A DNA stretch of 64,000 bases from Anaerolineales bacterium (GTDB taxonomy: Bacteria > Chloroflexota > Anaerolineae > Anaerolineales > Villigracilaceae): assembly GCA_020634895.1 (NCBI GenBank), contig JACKAV010000003.1, forward strand, positions 248,001-312,000. Direction: 5' to 3'. A program made the position numbers and the translations under genes. Every line of letters begins with the position of its first letter. Positions within the stretch are counted from its first letter, which is position 1. Positions 24,628 through 32,502 of this stretch are shown piece by piece. The notes below the pieces were generated by a model, which ran no database searches, was not told where the DNA came from, and worked only from the letters and a program-made list of their open reading frames with translations.

Positions 24628-25515
24628 ATGACAAATATCTTAGAAAAAATCCTCGCTCAAAAAGAATTGGAAATTGCGGCGCTCGACTCTCAAGCCTTGC
24701 GCCGCGCCGCAGAGTCTGGACCAGCGCCTCGAAATTTTCTTGCCGCAGTAACGCGCCGCGGCGGACTCCGCCCCAGCCTGATCGCTGAACTCAAGCGTGC
24801 CAGCCCCTCGAAGGGAATCCTCGCCCCGCACCTCGACCTCTTCCAAGTTGCAGACATTTACACCCAAAACGGCGCATCCGCCATCTCCGTTCTGACCGAC
24901 GAAAAGTTTTTTATGGGTAGCCTCGAAACCTTGCGCAAATTGAACGACCTTCAACGTTCAACCTTCAACGTTCAACCTGTTCCTCTTCTCCGCAAAGACT
25001 TTATCATCGACGCCTCCCAAATCTACGAAGCCCGCGCCAACGGAGCCGACGCCATCCTCCTCATCGCCGCCGCATTGCCCGACGACAAACACTTCGCTGA
25101 CCTCCACGCCTGTGCCCTCAGTCTCGGACTCACCGCCCTCGTTGAAGTCCACGACGAAGCCGAGACCGAACGTGCCTTGATGATTCCAAACATCCAACTC
25201 ATCGGCATCAACAACCGCAACCTCGCCACCTTCGACGTTTCCCTCACTACCACTGAACGTCTCCGCCCAATGATCCCCACCGACATCACCGTCGTCGCCG
25301 AGTCTGGAATTTTCACCGCGCAAGATGTTGACCGCCTAGCCAAAGCCAACGTGGATGCCATCCTGGTAGGGGAGGCGTTGGTCACCTCGGAAGATATTCC
25401 TGCGAAAGTCCGCGAACTTGTAGGGACAGGGCTCGCCCCTGTCCACCGCCCCGAAAATGCCCCTGCCCAACCCGCCAACCAGGGCGACCGCGAGGGTCGC
25501 CCCAACGAATCATGA
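24628..25515 (+). CDS. trpC: indole-3-glycerol-phosphate synthase
   Basis: 295 aa, versus the usual 250-270. It closes CdRP to indole-glycerol phosphate. Family blocks: LIAELKRASPSKGIL (catalytic Lys, about 52-66), ASAISVLTDEKFFMGSLETL, VPLLRKDFIIDASQIYEA, LVEVHDEAE, GINNRNLATFDVS and VAESGIFTAQDV. Between GSLETL and VPLLRKDF there is an extra LNDLQRSTFNVQP-like stretch encoded by tandem CCTTCAACGTTCAA repeats (24949-24981). The last 30 residues (GTGLAPVHRPENAPAQPANQ and on) are encoded by intergenic-type palindromes. Both additions look like repeat DNA captured in frame. The catalytic blocks are intact, so activity is expected. Its stop overlaps trpF by 4 bp. Confidence 0.93.
   Translation: MTNILEKILAQKELEIAALDSQALRRAAESGPAPRNFLAAVTRRGGLRPSLIAELKRASPSKGILAPHLDLFQVADIYTQNGASAISVLTDEKFFMGSLETLRKLNDLQRSTFNVQPVPLLRKDFIIDASQIYEARANGADAILLIAAALPDDKHFADLHACALSLGLTALVEVHDEAETERALMIPNIQLIGINNRNLATFDVSLTTTERLRPMIPTDITVVAESGIFTAQDVDRLAKANVDAILVGEALVTSEDIPAKVRELVGTGLAPVHRPENAPAQPANQGDREGRPNES
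25423..25503. repeat. two GC-rich palindromes inside the 3' end of trpC
   Basis: GGGACAGGGCTCGCCCCTGTCC at 25423-25444 in outline (arms GGGACAGG and CCTGTCC), and GGGCGACC...GGTCGCCCC at 25482-25503. The second is the motif of 24590-24613. Both are read in frame as the TrpC tail. Confidence 0.75.
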
Positions 25516-26147
25516 CCATCATAAAAATCTGTGGCATCAAAACATTGAAAGACGCGCTCGCCGCCATCGAATCAGGCGCGGACTATCTTGGATTCAACTT
25601 CTATCCCAAGAGCGTCCGCTTCATCGAAAAATCCACTTGCGCTGAAATCACGTCTGTGCTGAAGCGCGAACATCTGCAAATCAAACTGGTCGGTGTGTTT
25701 GTGAATTCGCCTGTTGAAGAAATCAAAGACATTCTGCAAACCTGCCACCTTGACCTCGCTCAACTCCACGGTGACGAAACGCCAGAGATATTTGCCCAAC
25801 TCGCGCCGTACGCCTTCCGGGCCTTTCGCGGAATCCCTGAATCAAATGCGGGCTATGAAAGAAATGAAGCACCGCTTATGTTGATAGACGCCGCTGTCAA
25901 AGGCGTCTACGGTGGCAGCGGCGTCACCGCCGATTGGACAGCCGCCGCAGAACTCGCAAAAAAATATCCGCTCCTGCTCGCGGGCGGACTCACCCCCGAA
26001 AATGTCGCGGACGCCGTTCGCCAAGTCCAACCCTGGGGTGTGGATGTGGCTTCAGGTGTTGAATCCGCTCCAGGGGAGAAAGATGCGGGGAAGATGAAAG
26101 CGTTCGTGAGAGCGATACTCGATATTCGAGATTCGGAATCAGCGTAG
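25512..26147 (+). CDS. trpF: phosphoribosylanthranilate isomerase
   Basis: 211 aa TIM barrel that converts phosphoribosylanthranilate to CdRP. IIKICGIKTLKDALAAIESG (residues 2-21) has the catalytic Cys. YLGFNFYPKSVRFI, LVGVFVNSPVEEI, LAQLHGDETPE, LMLIDAAVKGVYGGSG (catalytic Asp, about 127) and PLLLAGGLTPENV follow in the usual order, then WGVDVASGVESAPGEKD. It starts inside the trpC stop (ATGA) and depends on translation of trpC. The order C-F after D is typical, but catalysis order in the pathway is D-F-C. The frame is intact. Confidence 0.95.
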   Translation: MTIIKICGIKTLKDALAAIESGADYLGFNFYPKSVRFIEKSTCAEITSVLKREHLQIKLVGVFVNSPVEEIKDILQTCHLDLAQLHGDETPEIFAQLAPYAFRAFRGIPESNAGYERNEAPLMLIDAAVKGVYGGSGVTADWTAAAELAKKYPLLLAGGLTPENVADAVRQVQPWGVDVASGVESAPGEKDAGKMKAFVRAILDIRDSESA

Positions 26148-26234
26148 ATAAATTTCCAATCCCCAATATCGAATTACGAACACTTGCACCTGACGCAAGT
26201 GCAGGTGTATCGAATATCTGATAACGGAGAACTT

Positions 26235-27438
26235 ATGTCAACTACTGTATTACCCCACAAATTCGGTCCCTACGGCGGACAATTCGTCCCCGAAACGCTC
26301 ATGCCCGCGCTGATCGAGTTGGAGCGTGAGTTCGTCTCAGCAAGCAATGACCCAGCCTTCAACGCGGAGTTTGACAAATTGATGGCGTCATTCGTCGGCA
26401 GACCCACGCCGACTGACTTATGCCAAACGTCTCTCTGAAAAATTGGGCGGCGCGCAAATCTATTTGAAGCGCGAAGACTTGGCGCACACGGGCGCGCACA
26501 AAATCAATAACGCGTTGGGACAAGCCTTGCTCGTCAAGCGGATGGGAAAGAAGCGCATCGTTGCCGAGACTGGGGCAGGGCAGCACGGCGTGGCATCTGC
26601 CACCGCTGCGGCATTGCTCGGACTCGAGTGCGTGGTGTACATGGGTTCCGTGGACATCGCACGCCAGGAGCCGAATGTCTTCCGCATGAAGTTGCTCGGC
26701 GCGGAGGTGCGACCTGTCGAGTCAGGCACGAAGACTTTGAAGGACGCCATCAACGAAGCCATCCGCGATTGGGTGACGAACGTGCGCGACACGCATTATC
26801 TTTTGGGTTCCGCATTGGGACCGCATCCGTACCCGACCATCGTGCGCGAGTTTCAATCTGTCATCGGACGTGAGGCGCGTGAGCAAATGATGATGGATGC
26901 AGGTCGCTTGCCCGATACGGTCATCGCCTGCGTGGGCGGCGGCTCGAATGCGATCGGCGTCTTCAGCGGATTTGTCAAAGATGAAGGCATTGAATTGATC
27001 GGTGTGGAAGAAGCAGGCGGCAGCGGAATCGCTTCAGGCAAACACGCGGCTCGTTTTGGTGACGCAACCAAAGCAAGAGTGGGTGTGATTCATGGAACGC
27101 GAACTTATGTTTTGCAGGATGAAGACGGTCAAATCGCGGAGACGCATTCTGTCTCGGCGGGTTTGGATTACGCTGCGGTGGGTCCCGAACATGCGATGAT
27201 GCGCGACAACGAACGCGCCTTCTACACATCCGCAACGGATGAAGAAGCGTTGAACGCTTTCCAAACCTTGTGCCACACCGAAGGGATTATCCCCGCGCTG
27301 GAATCATCCCACGCTGTAGCAGAAGTCATCAAGCGCGCACCGACCATGCGCAAGGATCAGGTGATCTTGGTGAATTTGTCGGGACGGGGAGATAAGGATT
27401 TGAATACAGTTATCAAGGAATTGGGAACAAATATGTAG
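26235..27438 (+). pseudogene. trpB: tryptophan synthase beta chain, single frameshift
   Basis: TrpB condenses indole with serine using PLP. CGGAGAACTT precedes the ATG at 26235 (an earlier ATG at 26184 has no ribosome site). Residues 1-59 are standard (FGPYGGQFVPETLMPALIEL). An extra A at 26412 after ACGCCG breaks the frame. Without it the text reads RPTPLTYAKRLSEKLGGAQ and continues into LKREDLAHTGAHKINNALGQ (PLP Lys in HTGAHKIN), ETGAGQHGVA, GGGSNAIG and LSGRGDKDL to the stop at 27438. Repaired length would be 400 aa, exactly normal. One base in an otherwise conserved gene suggests recent mutation or a consensus error. Confidence 0.9.
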
Positions 27439-27502
27439 GGGCGGGGTTTCCCCGCCCAAGTTGATGAAACACATAAAATGGGCGAGGGGACCTCGCCCCT
27501 AC
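27435..27502. repeat. paired GC-rich palindromes between trpB and trpA
   Basis: GTAGGGGCGGGG...CCCCGCCC at 27435-27458 and GGGCGAGG...CTCGCCCCTAC at 27480-27502. The outer GTAGGGGCG and CGCCCCTAC ends are complementary, so the whole unit can fold. It fills the trpB-trpA gap. Confidence 0.75.
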
Positions 27503-27517
27503 GAGGAATTATTTATT

Positions 27518-28288
27518 ATGAACCGAATCGAAAACGCCTTCAAAAATAAACCCATCTTTATGCCTTATTTCCCATTGGGCTACCCAGACTTGGCAACATC
27601 GGTAGATGTGATCGAGGCACTCGCCAAAAACGGCGCGGACTTGATCGAAGTGGGGCTGTCGTTTTCTCAGACCCGCTCGCAGATGGACCCGTGATTCAGC
27701 AAGCTACACAAATTGCATTGGAAAAAGGAATCACGGTCAAGAAATCTCTTGAAGCCGTGAAAGAACTTCGCAAACGCGGTGTGTGACATTCCGCTGATTT
27801 TGATGGGTTATTACAACCCCATGCTGGCGTATGGACTGGAGAAATTTATCCGCGACGCGAAAGAATCAGGTGCAGATGGATTTATCATCCCTGATTTGCC
27901 GCTCGAAGAAGCAGAGGAATTTACGTCTGTGGCGGGGGAGATGCCGTTGATTCAAATGCTCGCGCCGACCTCGCCCGATGAACGTATGGAAGCGATTGCC
28001 CGAAATGCAAAGGGATTTATTTATCTGGTTTCAGTTACAGGTGTGACGGGCGAACGCAGAGAAATTTCAAATGACCTTGGCGATTTGATTGCTCGCGTGC
28101 GAAGCCATACATCCGCGCCAGTGTGCGTGGGATTTGGCATCGGCACGCCTGAGCAAGCCAAACAAGTTGGGAAGATGGCAGATGGGGTTATTGTGGGAAC
28201 GGCTTGCGTGAAAACTATCGGCGGAAGCCAAAAGCCTATTGAGACAGCGAAACAGTTTGCGGCGGAGTTTCGAAGCGCGTTGGATTAG
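27518..28288 (+). pseudogene. trpA: tryptophan synthase alpha chain, two frameshifts
   Basis: TrpA cleaves indole-glycerol phosphate and channels indole to TrpB. It begins MNRIENAFKNKPIFMPYFPL with the expected GADLIEVGLSFS. Two extra bases (CA, 27668-27669) then break the frame; without them it reads FSDPLADGPVIQQATQIAL, the canonical active-site loop. A second +1 shift in GTGTGTG (27779-27785) hides KRGVDIPLILMGYYNPMLAYG. From 27785 on, DGFIIPDLPLEEAEEF, APTSPDERM, GFIYLVSVTGVTGER and CVGFGIGTPEQA are normal. The net change is +3 bases, about 256 aa. The gene is broken as written but complete in content. Confidence 0.88.
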
Positions 28289-28304
28289 TCAAAGTGATAA
28301 CTTA

Positions 28305-28337
28305 TGGAGCAGTCAAAAATCGACTGCTCCATTTTTT
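28305..28337 (+). terminator. trp operon terminator
   Basis: TGGAGCAGTC, 7-base loop, GACTGCTCCA, TTTTTT. It is 16 bp after the trpA stop; the T run overlaps the end of the opposed DinB gene. Confidence 0.93.
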
Positions 28338-28830
28338 ACTCCGAGATCGGGACGAGCGCCTTTACCGAAAGTCCATAATCCCAGCCGTCGATCTCTGGCG
28401 GGGTGATGCCCAAAGCCGTGAGCATGCTCTTGATCTGTTCGCGGTGTTCGGTGGCGTGGTTGATCACTTGAACCATCACAACCCAGGGTTCAACGAAATA
28501 TTTATCCCTTGTCTGAAGCGGACTTTGAATCGGCTGTTTCTCACCCTTTGCCAATGCGAGTAATCCCTCTCCGCTAATGCGGGCAGACTCTTGAAGATCA
28601 GAAAATTTCACGGGGTCTGTGGGTCTTTCTTCAGGCGGTAAAGTGAGAAGAGCCAGGTATCCGCGCTGCGAACTTACAAGGTGAATTAAAGTTTTGCGAA
28701 TAGTTCCTTTTGTCGTGGAATGAGGCTCGGCATCGAGCTGCTCATCGCTTAATGCGGCGCAGGCTTGAATGATAAGTTGGTTTGTCCAATTGTTGTGTTC
28801 GAATACTCTGACAAGGAAATCGCTGTTCAT
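28336..28830 (-). CDS. DinB/YfiT family protein
   Basis: 164 aa four-helix-bundle protein. The three metal-ligand histidines of the superfamily are present: HLVSSQRGYLALL (about 50), and the pair in VINHATEHREQIKSML (about 134 and 138). FEHNNWTNQLIIQACAALSD at the N-terminus is typical. Members are metal-dependent thiol transferases (bacillithiol or mycothiol type) or stress-induced proteins of unknown role; the substrate here is unknown. It lies 36 bp downstream of the VOC gene on the same strand, and both may be stress-protection genes. Cytosolic. Confidence 0.85.
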   Translation of the reverse strand: MNSDFLVRVFEHNNWTNQLIIQACAALSDEQLDAEPHSTTKGTIRKTLIHLVSSQRGYLALLTLPPEERPTDPVKFSDLQESARISGEGLLALAKGEKQPIQSPLQTRDKYFVEPWVVMVQVINHATEHREQIKSMLTALGITPPEIDGWDYGLSVKALVPISE

Positions 28831-28866
28831 GTTAAAACTCCGGATGCGTTCACCACTCGAAAGACT

Positions 28867-29226
28867 TTAGCTCATCGGATTCATCAACTGGAAATAATTC
28901 CCATCCGGGTCTGCCAGCGTTGCAATGAAACCTTCTCCCATTTCATAAGGCTCGTGGATCACGGTCCCGCCGAGCGATTTGATGCGCTCGAACTCCTCTT
29001 TGACTTGTGACGTTTCGAAATTGATCATCATGCGCCCGGGATCTTTGGACTTTCCATCCATTTCAGAATGGGTCAGGATCCCGAAAAACGCATTGCCAAC
29101 CTGCCAGCCCCAAAAGCCGTTATCAGGGTCAACCATATCTGCGGACTTGCCAAATACCTTTTCATAGAAAGCCACCAAAGCAGAGGGTTGTTTTGAACCA
29201 AGCATGACTGAATTTAAACTCAACAT
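28867..29226 (-). CDS. VOC (glyoxalase/bleomycin-resistance-like) protein
   Basis: 119 aa with two beta-alpha-beta-beta-beta halves: LNSVMLGSKQPSALVAFYEK (first strand and helix), WGWQVGNAFFGILTHSEMDG, then FERIKSLGGTVIHEPYEMG and ATLADPDGNYFQLMNP. The closing PDGNYFQL is the family hallmark with its metal-site position. Members bind a divalent metal and act on, or merely bind, small molecules; specificity cannot be read. AAAAGGAGATTTTAA precedes the ATG. Probably co-transcribed with the DinB gene. Confidence 0.87.
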   Translation of the reverse strand: MLSLNSVMLGSKQPSALVAFYEKVFGKSADMVDPDNGFWGWQVGNAFFGILTHSEMDGKSKDPGRMMINFETSQVKEEFERIKSLGGTVIHEPYEMGEGFIATLADPDGNYFQLMNPMS

Positions 29227-29313
29227 TTAAAATCTCCTTTTATTGATAAAGTGGATATCTCAATTGTATTACAAGGAATGGACTATTGGATCGTCCGTTC
29301 TTTTACCTCATGC

Positions 29314-30939
29314 TCATTTGTATATCTTCCCATCCTTTGCCAGCCATACGTCTGTGGCAAACCGCTCTATGAAACTGCGGTCGTGGACCACGGCAAGGAT
29401 CGTCCCGTTGAAGTTTTCGAGCGCCTCCTCGAACCGTTCGCGCGAAGGGATGTCGAGATGGTTGATCGGTTCATCGAGAATTAGAAACGTACAACCTTGC
29501 GCGACGAGCACAGCCAATTGCAAACGGGCGCGTTCGCCAAAAGATAGTTCGCCAGATGGACGCAAAGCCGCGTCACCTTTGAAGAGGAAATAATGCAGGA
29601 AGTTTCGTGTCTCGGTTTCGTTGATATTGGAAACCATTTGTATCGTCTGCACAGCGTTGAATGTCGGATTAATTAATTCCTGTTCCTGTGCCATGTAGCC
29701 GAGTTTGGTTGCGCCGCCGAGGCGGAACGAACCTGCCAGCGGCGGAATCTTGCCGACAATCGTGCGGATAAAAGAAGTTTTCCCTGCACCGTTTGGACCC
29801 GTCAACACAATGCGTTGTCCCGCACGGATGAATAGGTTGATATCCGTCAGCAGCGGATTTTCTGGCGTGTAGCCAATCGAGAGCGAATCGGTTACCAGCA
29901 CATCTTTCGATTGATGCTCAGGTGCGCCGAAATCCAGTTTGAGCTTCCATGTGCCGCGCGGCTTTTCGATCTTCTCATCGTTCAGCAATTGATCGATGCG
30001 GGCTTCGATGTTCTTGGCGCGCCCAGCCACATTCTTCGTGGCGCGGTTACCAAAGAAACCCTTTGCGAACTTGTCGCCGCCATCGGCTTTGCCGCCTTTC
30101 TTCATCACCGTCAAACTGCGGATGTGACTTGCCGCCCGTTTCAATTGCGCGATCTCATCCTGCTGATCCTGATACGCCTGCATCTGATTATCGAATTCGA
30201 GCAATTTCTGTTCGAGGTAATCGCTGTAATTGCCGTCATACGTTTTGATCGCATGCGTTGTCGAATCCAATTCGAGGATGGATGTAACCGTGTTATCCAA
30301 AAACGTGCGGTCGTGCGAAACGATTAATGATGCGCCCTTGAACTGATTTAACCAATCTTCCAGCCATTCAAGCATTTCGATGTCGAGATGATTTGTCGGT
30401 TCATCCAAAAGCAAAAGTTGCGGATCGTCGAGCAGGACTTTGGCAAGCATCAGACGGGTTTTCTGTCCGCCAGAGAGATGGGCGATGGGCGTATCAGCGG
30501 GGAAGTGGGACAAGCCCAGCGGCTCCAACACCGCCGACGGTTGGATGCTGTTTTCTGTGAGTTTGTGCAACGCTGAATCATATTGCGCCTGCAGCGCAGC
30601 GTCGTTCGGGTTTTGAGATAACGCCAGCGCAAGCGACTCCACTTCCAGCGCCGGGTCGGTTTGGGAATCTGAATCAAGCCCGAGCGCGGAGTGAAGCGTC
30701 TGCTGCGGGTCGAAGTCGATTCCCTGGGCGAGATAGCCTATCCGTAGATTTGGGCGCGTCGAAGCGACATCCCCTGAATCAGGATGTTCGAAACCGGCAA
30801 GGATGCGCATGAGCGTGGTCTTGCCGGAGCCGTTCGCGCCGATGAGTCCGATGCGTTCGCCTGTGCTGATATTGAAGTTGATGTTTTTGAGAACGGGCTG
30901 GATGCCGAAATTTTTATTGAGGTTGTGAATACTAAGCAT
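29314..30939 (-). CDS. ABC-F family ATPase (ribosome-associated)
   Basis: 541 aa from the ATG at 30939 (AGGTG just upstream). Two ABC domains without membrane segments: Walker A GANGSGKTTLMRILAG (about 31-46), signature LSGGQKTRLMLAKVL and DEPTNHLDIE; a charged linker (about 240-290, KRAASHIRSLTVMKKGGK); second Walker A GPNGAGKTSFIRTIVG, signature LSFGERARLQLAVL, and DEPINHLDIP. The last has Ile where DEPTNHLD has Thr. ABC-F proteins enter the ribosomal E site and aid translation or dislodge antibiotics. A regulated leader upstream (30955-31109) resembles those of resistance-type members, but the antibiotic, if any, is unknown. The family assignment is firm; a resistance role is inference. 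Confidence 0.93.
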   Translation of the reverse strand: MLSIHNLNKNFGIQPVLKNINFNISTGERIGLIGANGSGKTTLMRILAGFEHPDSGDVASTRPNLRIGYLAQGIDFDPQQTLHSALGLDSDSQTDPALEVESLALALSQNPNDAALQAQYDSALHKLTENSIQPSAVLEPLGLSHFPADTPIAHLSGGQKTRLMLAKVLLDDPQLLLLDEPTNHLDIEMLEWLEDWLNQFKGASLIVSHDRTFLDNTVTSILELDSTTHAIKTYDGNYSDYLEQKLLEFDNQMQAYQDQQDEIAQLKRAASHIRSLTVMKKGGKADGGDKFAKGFFGNRATKNVAGRAKNIEARIDQLLNDEKIEKPRGTWKLKLDFGAPEHQSKDVLVTDSLSIGYTPENPLLTDINLFIRAGQRIVLTGPNGAGKTSFIRTIVGKIPPLAGSFRLGGATKLGYMAQEQELINPTFNAVQTIQMVSNINETETRNFLHYFLFKGDAALRPSGELSFGERARLQLAVLVAQGCTFLILDEPINHLDIPSRERFEEALENFNGTILAVVHDRSFIERFATDVWLAKDGKIYK

Positions 30940-30954
30940 GATGACACCTGTAGT

Positions 30955-31044
30955 TAAAAAGAAAACCGAGGGCAAGCCTCGGCTGTGTTAAACGCCAATG
31001 GGGAGTGCCCTGAAATATTGGTTTAACTACTTGCTGTCTGTCAT
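30955..31044 (-). promoter_or_regulatory. attenuator leader of the ABC-F gene
   Basis: On the minus strand, in order: AGAAGG then a five-codon open frame MTDSK (31044-31027); GTTAAACCAAT (31027-31017) complementary to ATTGGCGTTTAAC (30999-30987); and the terminator CCGAGG-cttgc-CCTCGG (30982-30966) with TTTTCTTTTT. The terminator ends 16 bases before the start codon. AGGGCA (about 31012-31007) could pair with TGCCCT within the terminator stem and so act as antiterminator. The arrangement fits ribosome-stalling-dependent antitermination. Confidence 0.7.
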
Positions 31045-31080
31045 TCGCTGGGTATCCTTCTTGAGTAAAACTTCGTGTTC

Positions 31081-31109
31081 ATTATACCGTGCTGGGGTAA
31101 ACTTGTGAA
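31081..31109 (-). promoter_or_regulatory. promoter of the ABC-F gene
   Basis: Minus strand TTCACA (31109-31104), 17 bp, TATAAT (31086-31081). The start site should lie near 31074, about 135 nt before the ABC-F start codon, so a long leader is transcribed. Confidence 0.75.
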
Positions 31110-31153
31110 CGTTTTGCGCGTCTGAAAGACATCCATTCATTAAAGAGGTTTAT

Positions 31154-31996
31154 ATGACAAAGAAGATCCTTGCAGTGCTGGCGCATCCTGACGACGAGTC
31201 CTTTGGCTTGGGCGGGACGCTGGCTCTGTATAACCAGCGCGGGTGCGAAACGTATTATGTCTGTGCCACACGCGGTGAAGCGGGTTCAGTAGACCCGGAA
31301 TTTTTGAACGGTTATAAAGACACAGCGGAAATGCGCACGAATGAATTGATGCGCGCCGCGAAGGAACTTGGTTTGAAGGAAGTTTATTTTCTCGGATACC
31401 GCGATTCGGGCATGCCCGGCATGGAAGCGAACGAACATCCGAATGCGCAGATCAATCATCCCGTAGAGGAAGTGGCCGGGAAGGTTGTGAAATACATCCG
31501 CGAGATCAAACCGGATGTGGTCATCACTTTTGACCCGATTGGCGGGTACAAGCATCCCGACCATATTCATATTCACAAAGCAACAGTCCTTGCTTTTGCG
31601 AATGCCGACGATGAGAACTTCCACCCGGAAGCGGGTGAAGGTTTTAAACCAAGCGCGCTTTATTTTCAGGTCTTCCCGCGCTGGTTTTTACGCGCGGCGA
31701 CTCGATTGATGCCGTTGGTCGGTAAAGACCCCACCAAGTTTGGTCGCAATGGCGATATCAATTTGAAGGAACTTGCGGAGGTGGATTTCCCTGTGCATGT
31801 GCGCATTCCCACCCGATCCGTTTCGGAGATCAAGAGCAAGGCGAGCGCACAGCACGCGTCACAGGGCGGCATTCAAATGCGGCGCGGATTGATGGGATTC
31901 GTAACACGCGTTTTCGGCGAACGCGAAGATTTCATGCAAGCCTATCCGCCGTTGGAGAATGGTGCCAAACGTAAAAGCGATCTGTTCGATATTTGA
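31154..31996 (+). CDS. PIG-L/LmbE family deacetylase
   Basis: 280 aa. LAVLAHPDDESFGLGGTLALY (residues 5-25, written here in outline) contains the His-Pro-Asp-Asp zinc site, and GGYKHPDHIHIHKATV (about 132) contributes the third ligand. EVYFLGYRDSGMPG lies between. The family removes N-acetyl groups from GlcNAc-linked compounds (MshB, BshB, GlcNAc-PI deacetylases). The longer C-terminal part (PTRSVSEIKSKASAQHASQG) is similar to MshB/Mca types. The substrate is unknown. AAAGAGGTTTAT precedes the ATG. It is divergent from the ABC-F leader. Confidence 0.9.
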   Translation: MTKKILAVLAHPDDESFGLGGTLALYNQRGCETYYVCATRGEAGSVDPEFLNGYKDTAEMRTNELMRAAKELGLKEVYFLGYRDSGMPGMEANEHPNAQINHPVEEVAGKVVKYIREIKPDVVITFDPIGGYKHPDHIHIHKATVLAFANADDENFHPEAGEGFKPSALYFQVFPRWFLRAATRLMPLVGKDPTKFGRNGDINLKELAEVDFPVHVRIPTRSVSEIKSKASAQHASQGGIQMRRGLMGFVTRVFGEREDFMQAYPPLENGAKRKSDLFDI

Positions 31997-32132
31997 TCTG
32001 TCACGTCGAAATAATGGGTTGAACAGCAGATAAAATACAATAAATAGTACAAAAGACATCTATTCTCCATTTTTACATCATGTTAGGATTGCGAAAATCT
32101 TTCTGGGAATTCGCTTCCAAAAGGAGAATTTG

Positions 32133-32474
32133 ATGCCTGAGAAACGAACCGTTCCGCGAAAAAAAATTGATATGTACATGCGTGTCATAAACGATGACAC
32201 AAGTGAAATACTCGGTCATATGGTGGAGGTCAGCAAGACCGGGTTGCGTTTGGAGACAGTCGGTCCGCTGCCATTGGAAAAGGATTTTTACCTGCGCATC
32301 GAGTTGACCGCTGATCTGGGTCCCATGCCGTTCATCATTTTCATCGCGCGAACCAAATGGTGCAAGATGGATGCAATCCAACCCAATCTATTTCAGGTGG
32401 GGTTTGAAATCATCGAAATGGTGGAGGAAGACCGGCAGGCTTTCCTCCGCATCATTCAAAAATATACCGGATAA
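32133..32474 (+). CDS. PilZ-like domain protein
   Basis: 113 aa from the ATG at 32133, preceded by AAAAGGAGAATTTG (a TTG three bases earlier is rejected). The barrel opens with KRTVPRKKIDMYMRVIND and then GHMVEVSKTGLRLETVGPL, the place of the RxxxR and D/NxSxxG c-di-GMP motifs. The first is only partly kept and the second has Glu-Val-Ser-Lys-Thr-Gly, so nucleotide binding is uncertain. PFIIFIARTKWCK and LFQVGFEIIEM are typical closing strands. It may be a c-di-GMP receptor or a degenerate partner domain. The gene ends at a perfect palindromic terminator shared with the opposing amidase gene. Confidence 0.75.
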   Translation: MPEKRTVPRKKIDMYMRVINDDTSEILGHMVEVSKTGLRLETVGPLPLEKDFYLRIELTADLGPMPFIIFIARTKWCKMDAIQPNLFQVGFEIIEMVEEDRQAFLRIIQKYTG

Positions 32475-32478
32475 AAAA

Positions 32479-32502
32479 CAGGAGCGGGTTAACCCGCTCC
32501 TG
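32479..32502. terminator. bidirectional terminator, PilZ/amidase
   Basis: CAGGAGCGGGTT and its exact complement, 24 bp. A-rich on the left and TTTT after CG on the right. The right arm covers the last codons of the amidase gene. Confidence 0.85.

Noticed and set aside
31071..31085. ATG overlapping the -10 box of the ABC-F promoter as start of a 13-codon leader peptide
   Set aside because: It lies upstream of the expected transcription start, so it would not be in the mRNA. The MTDSK frame downstream is preferred.
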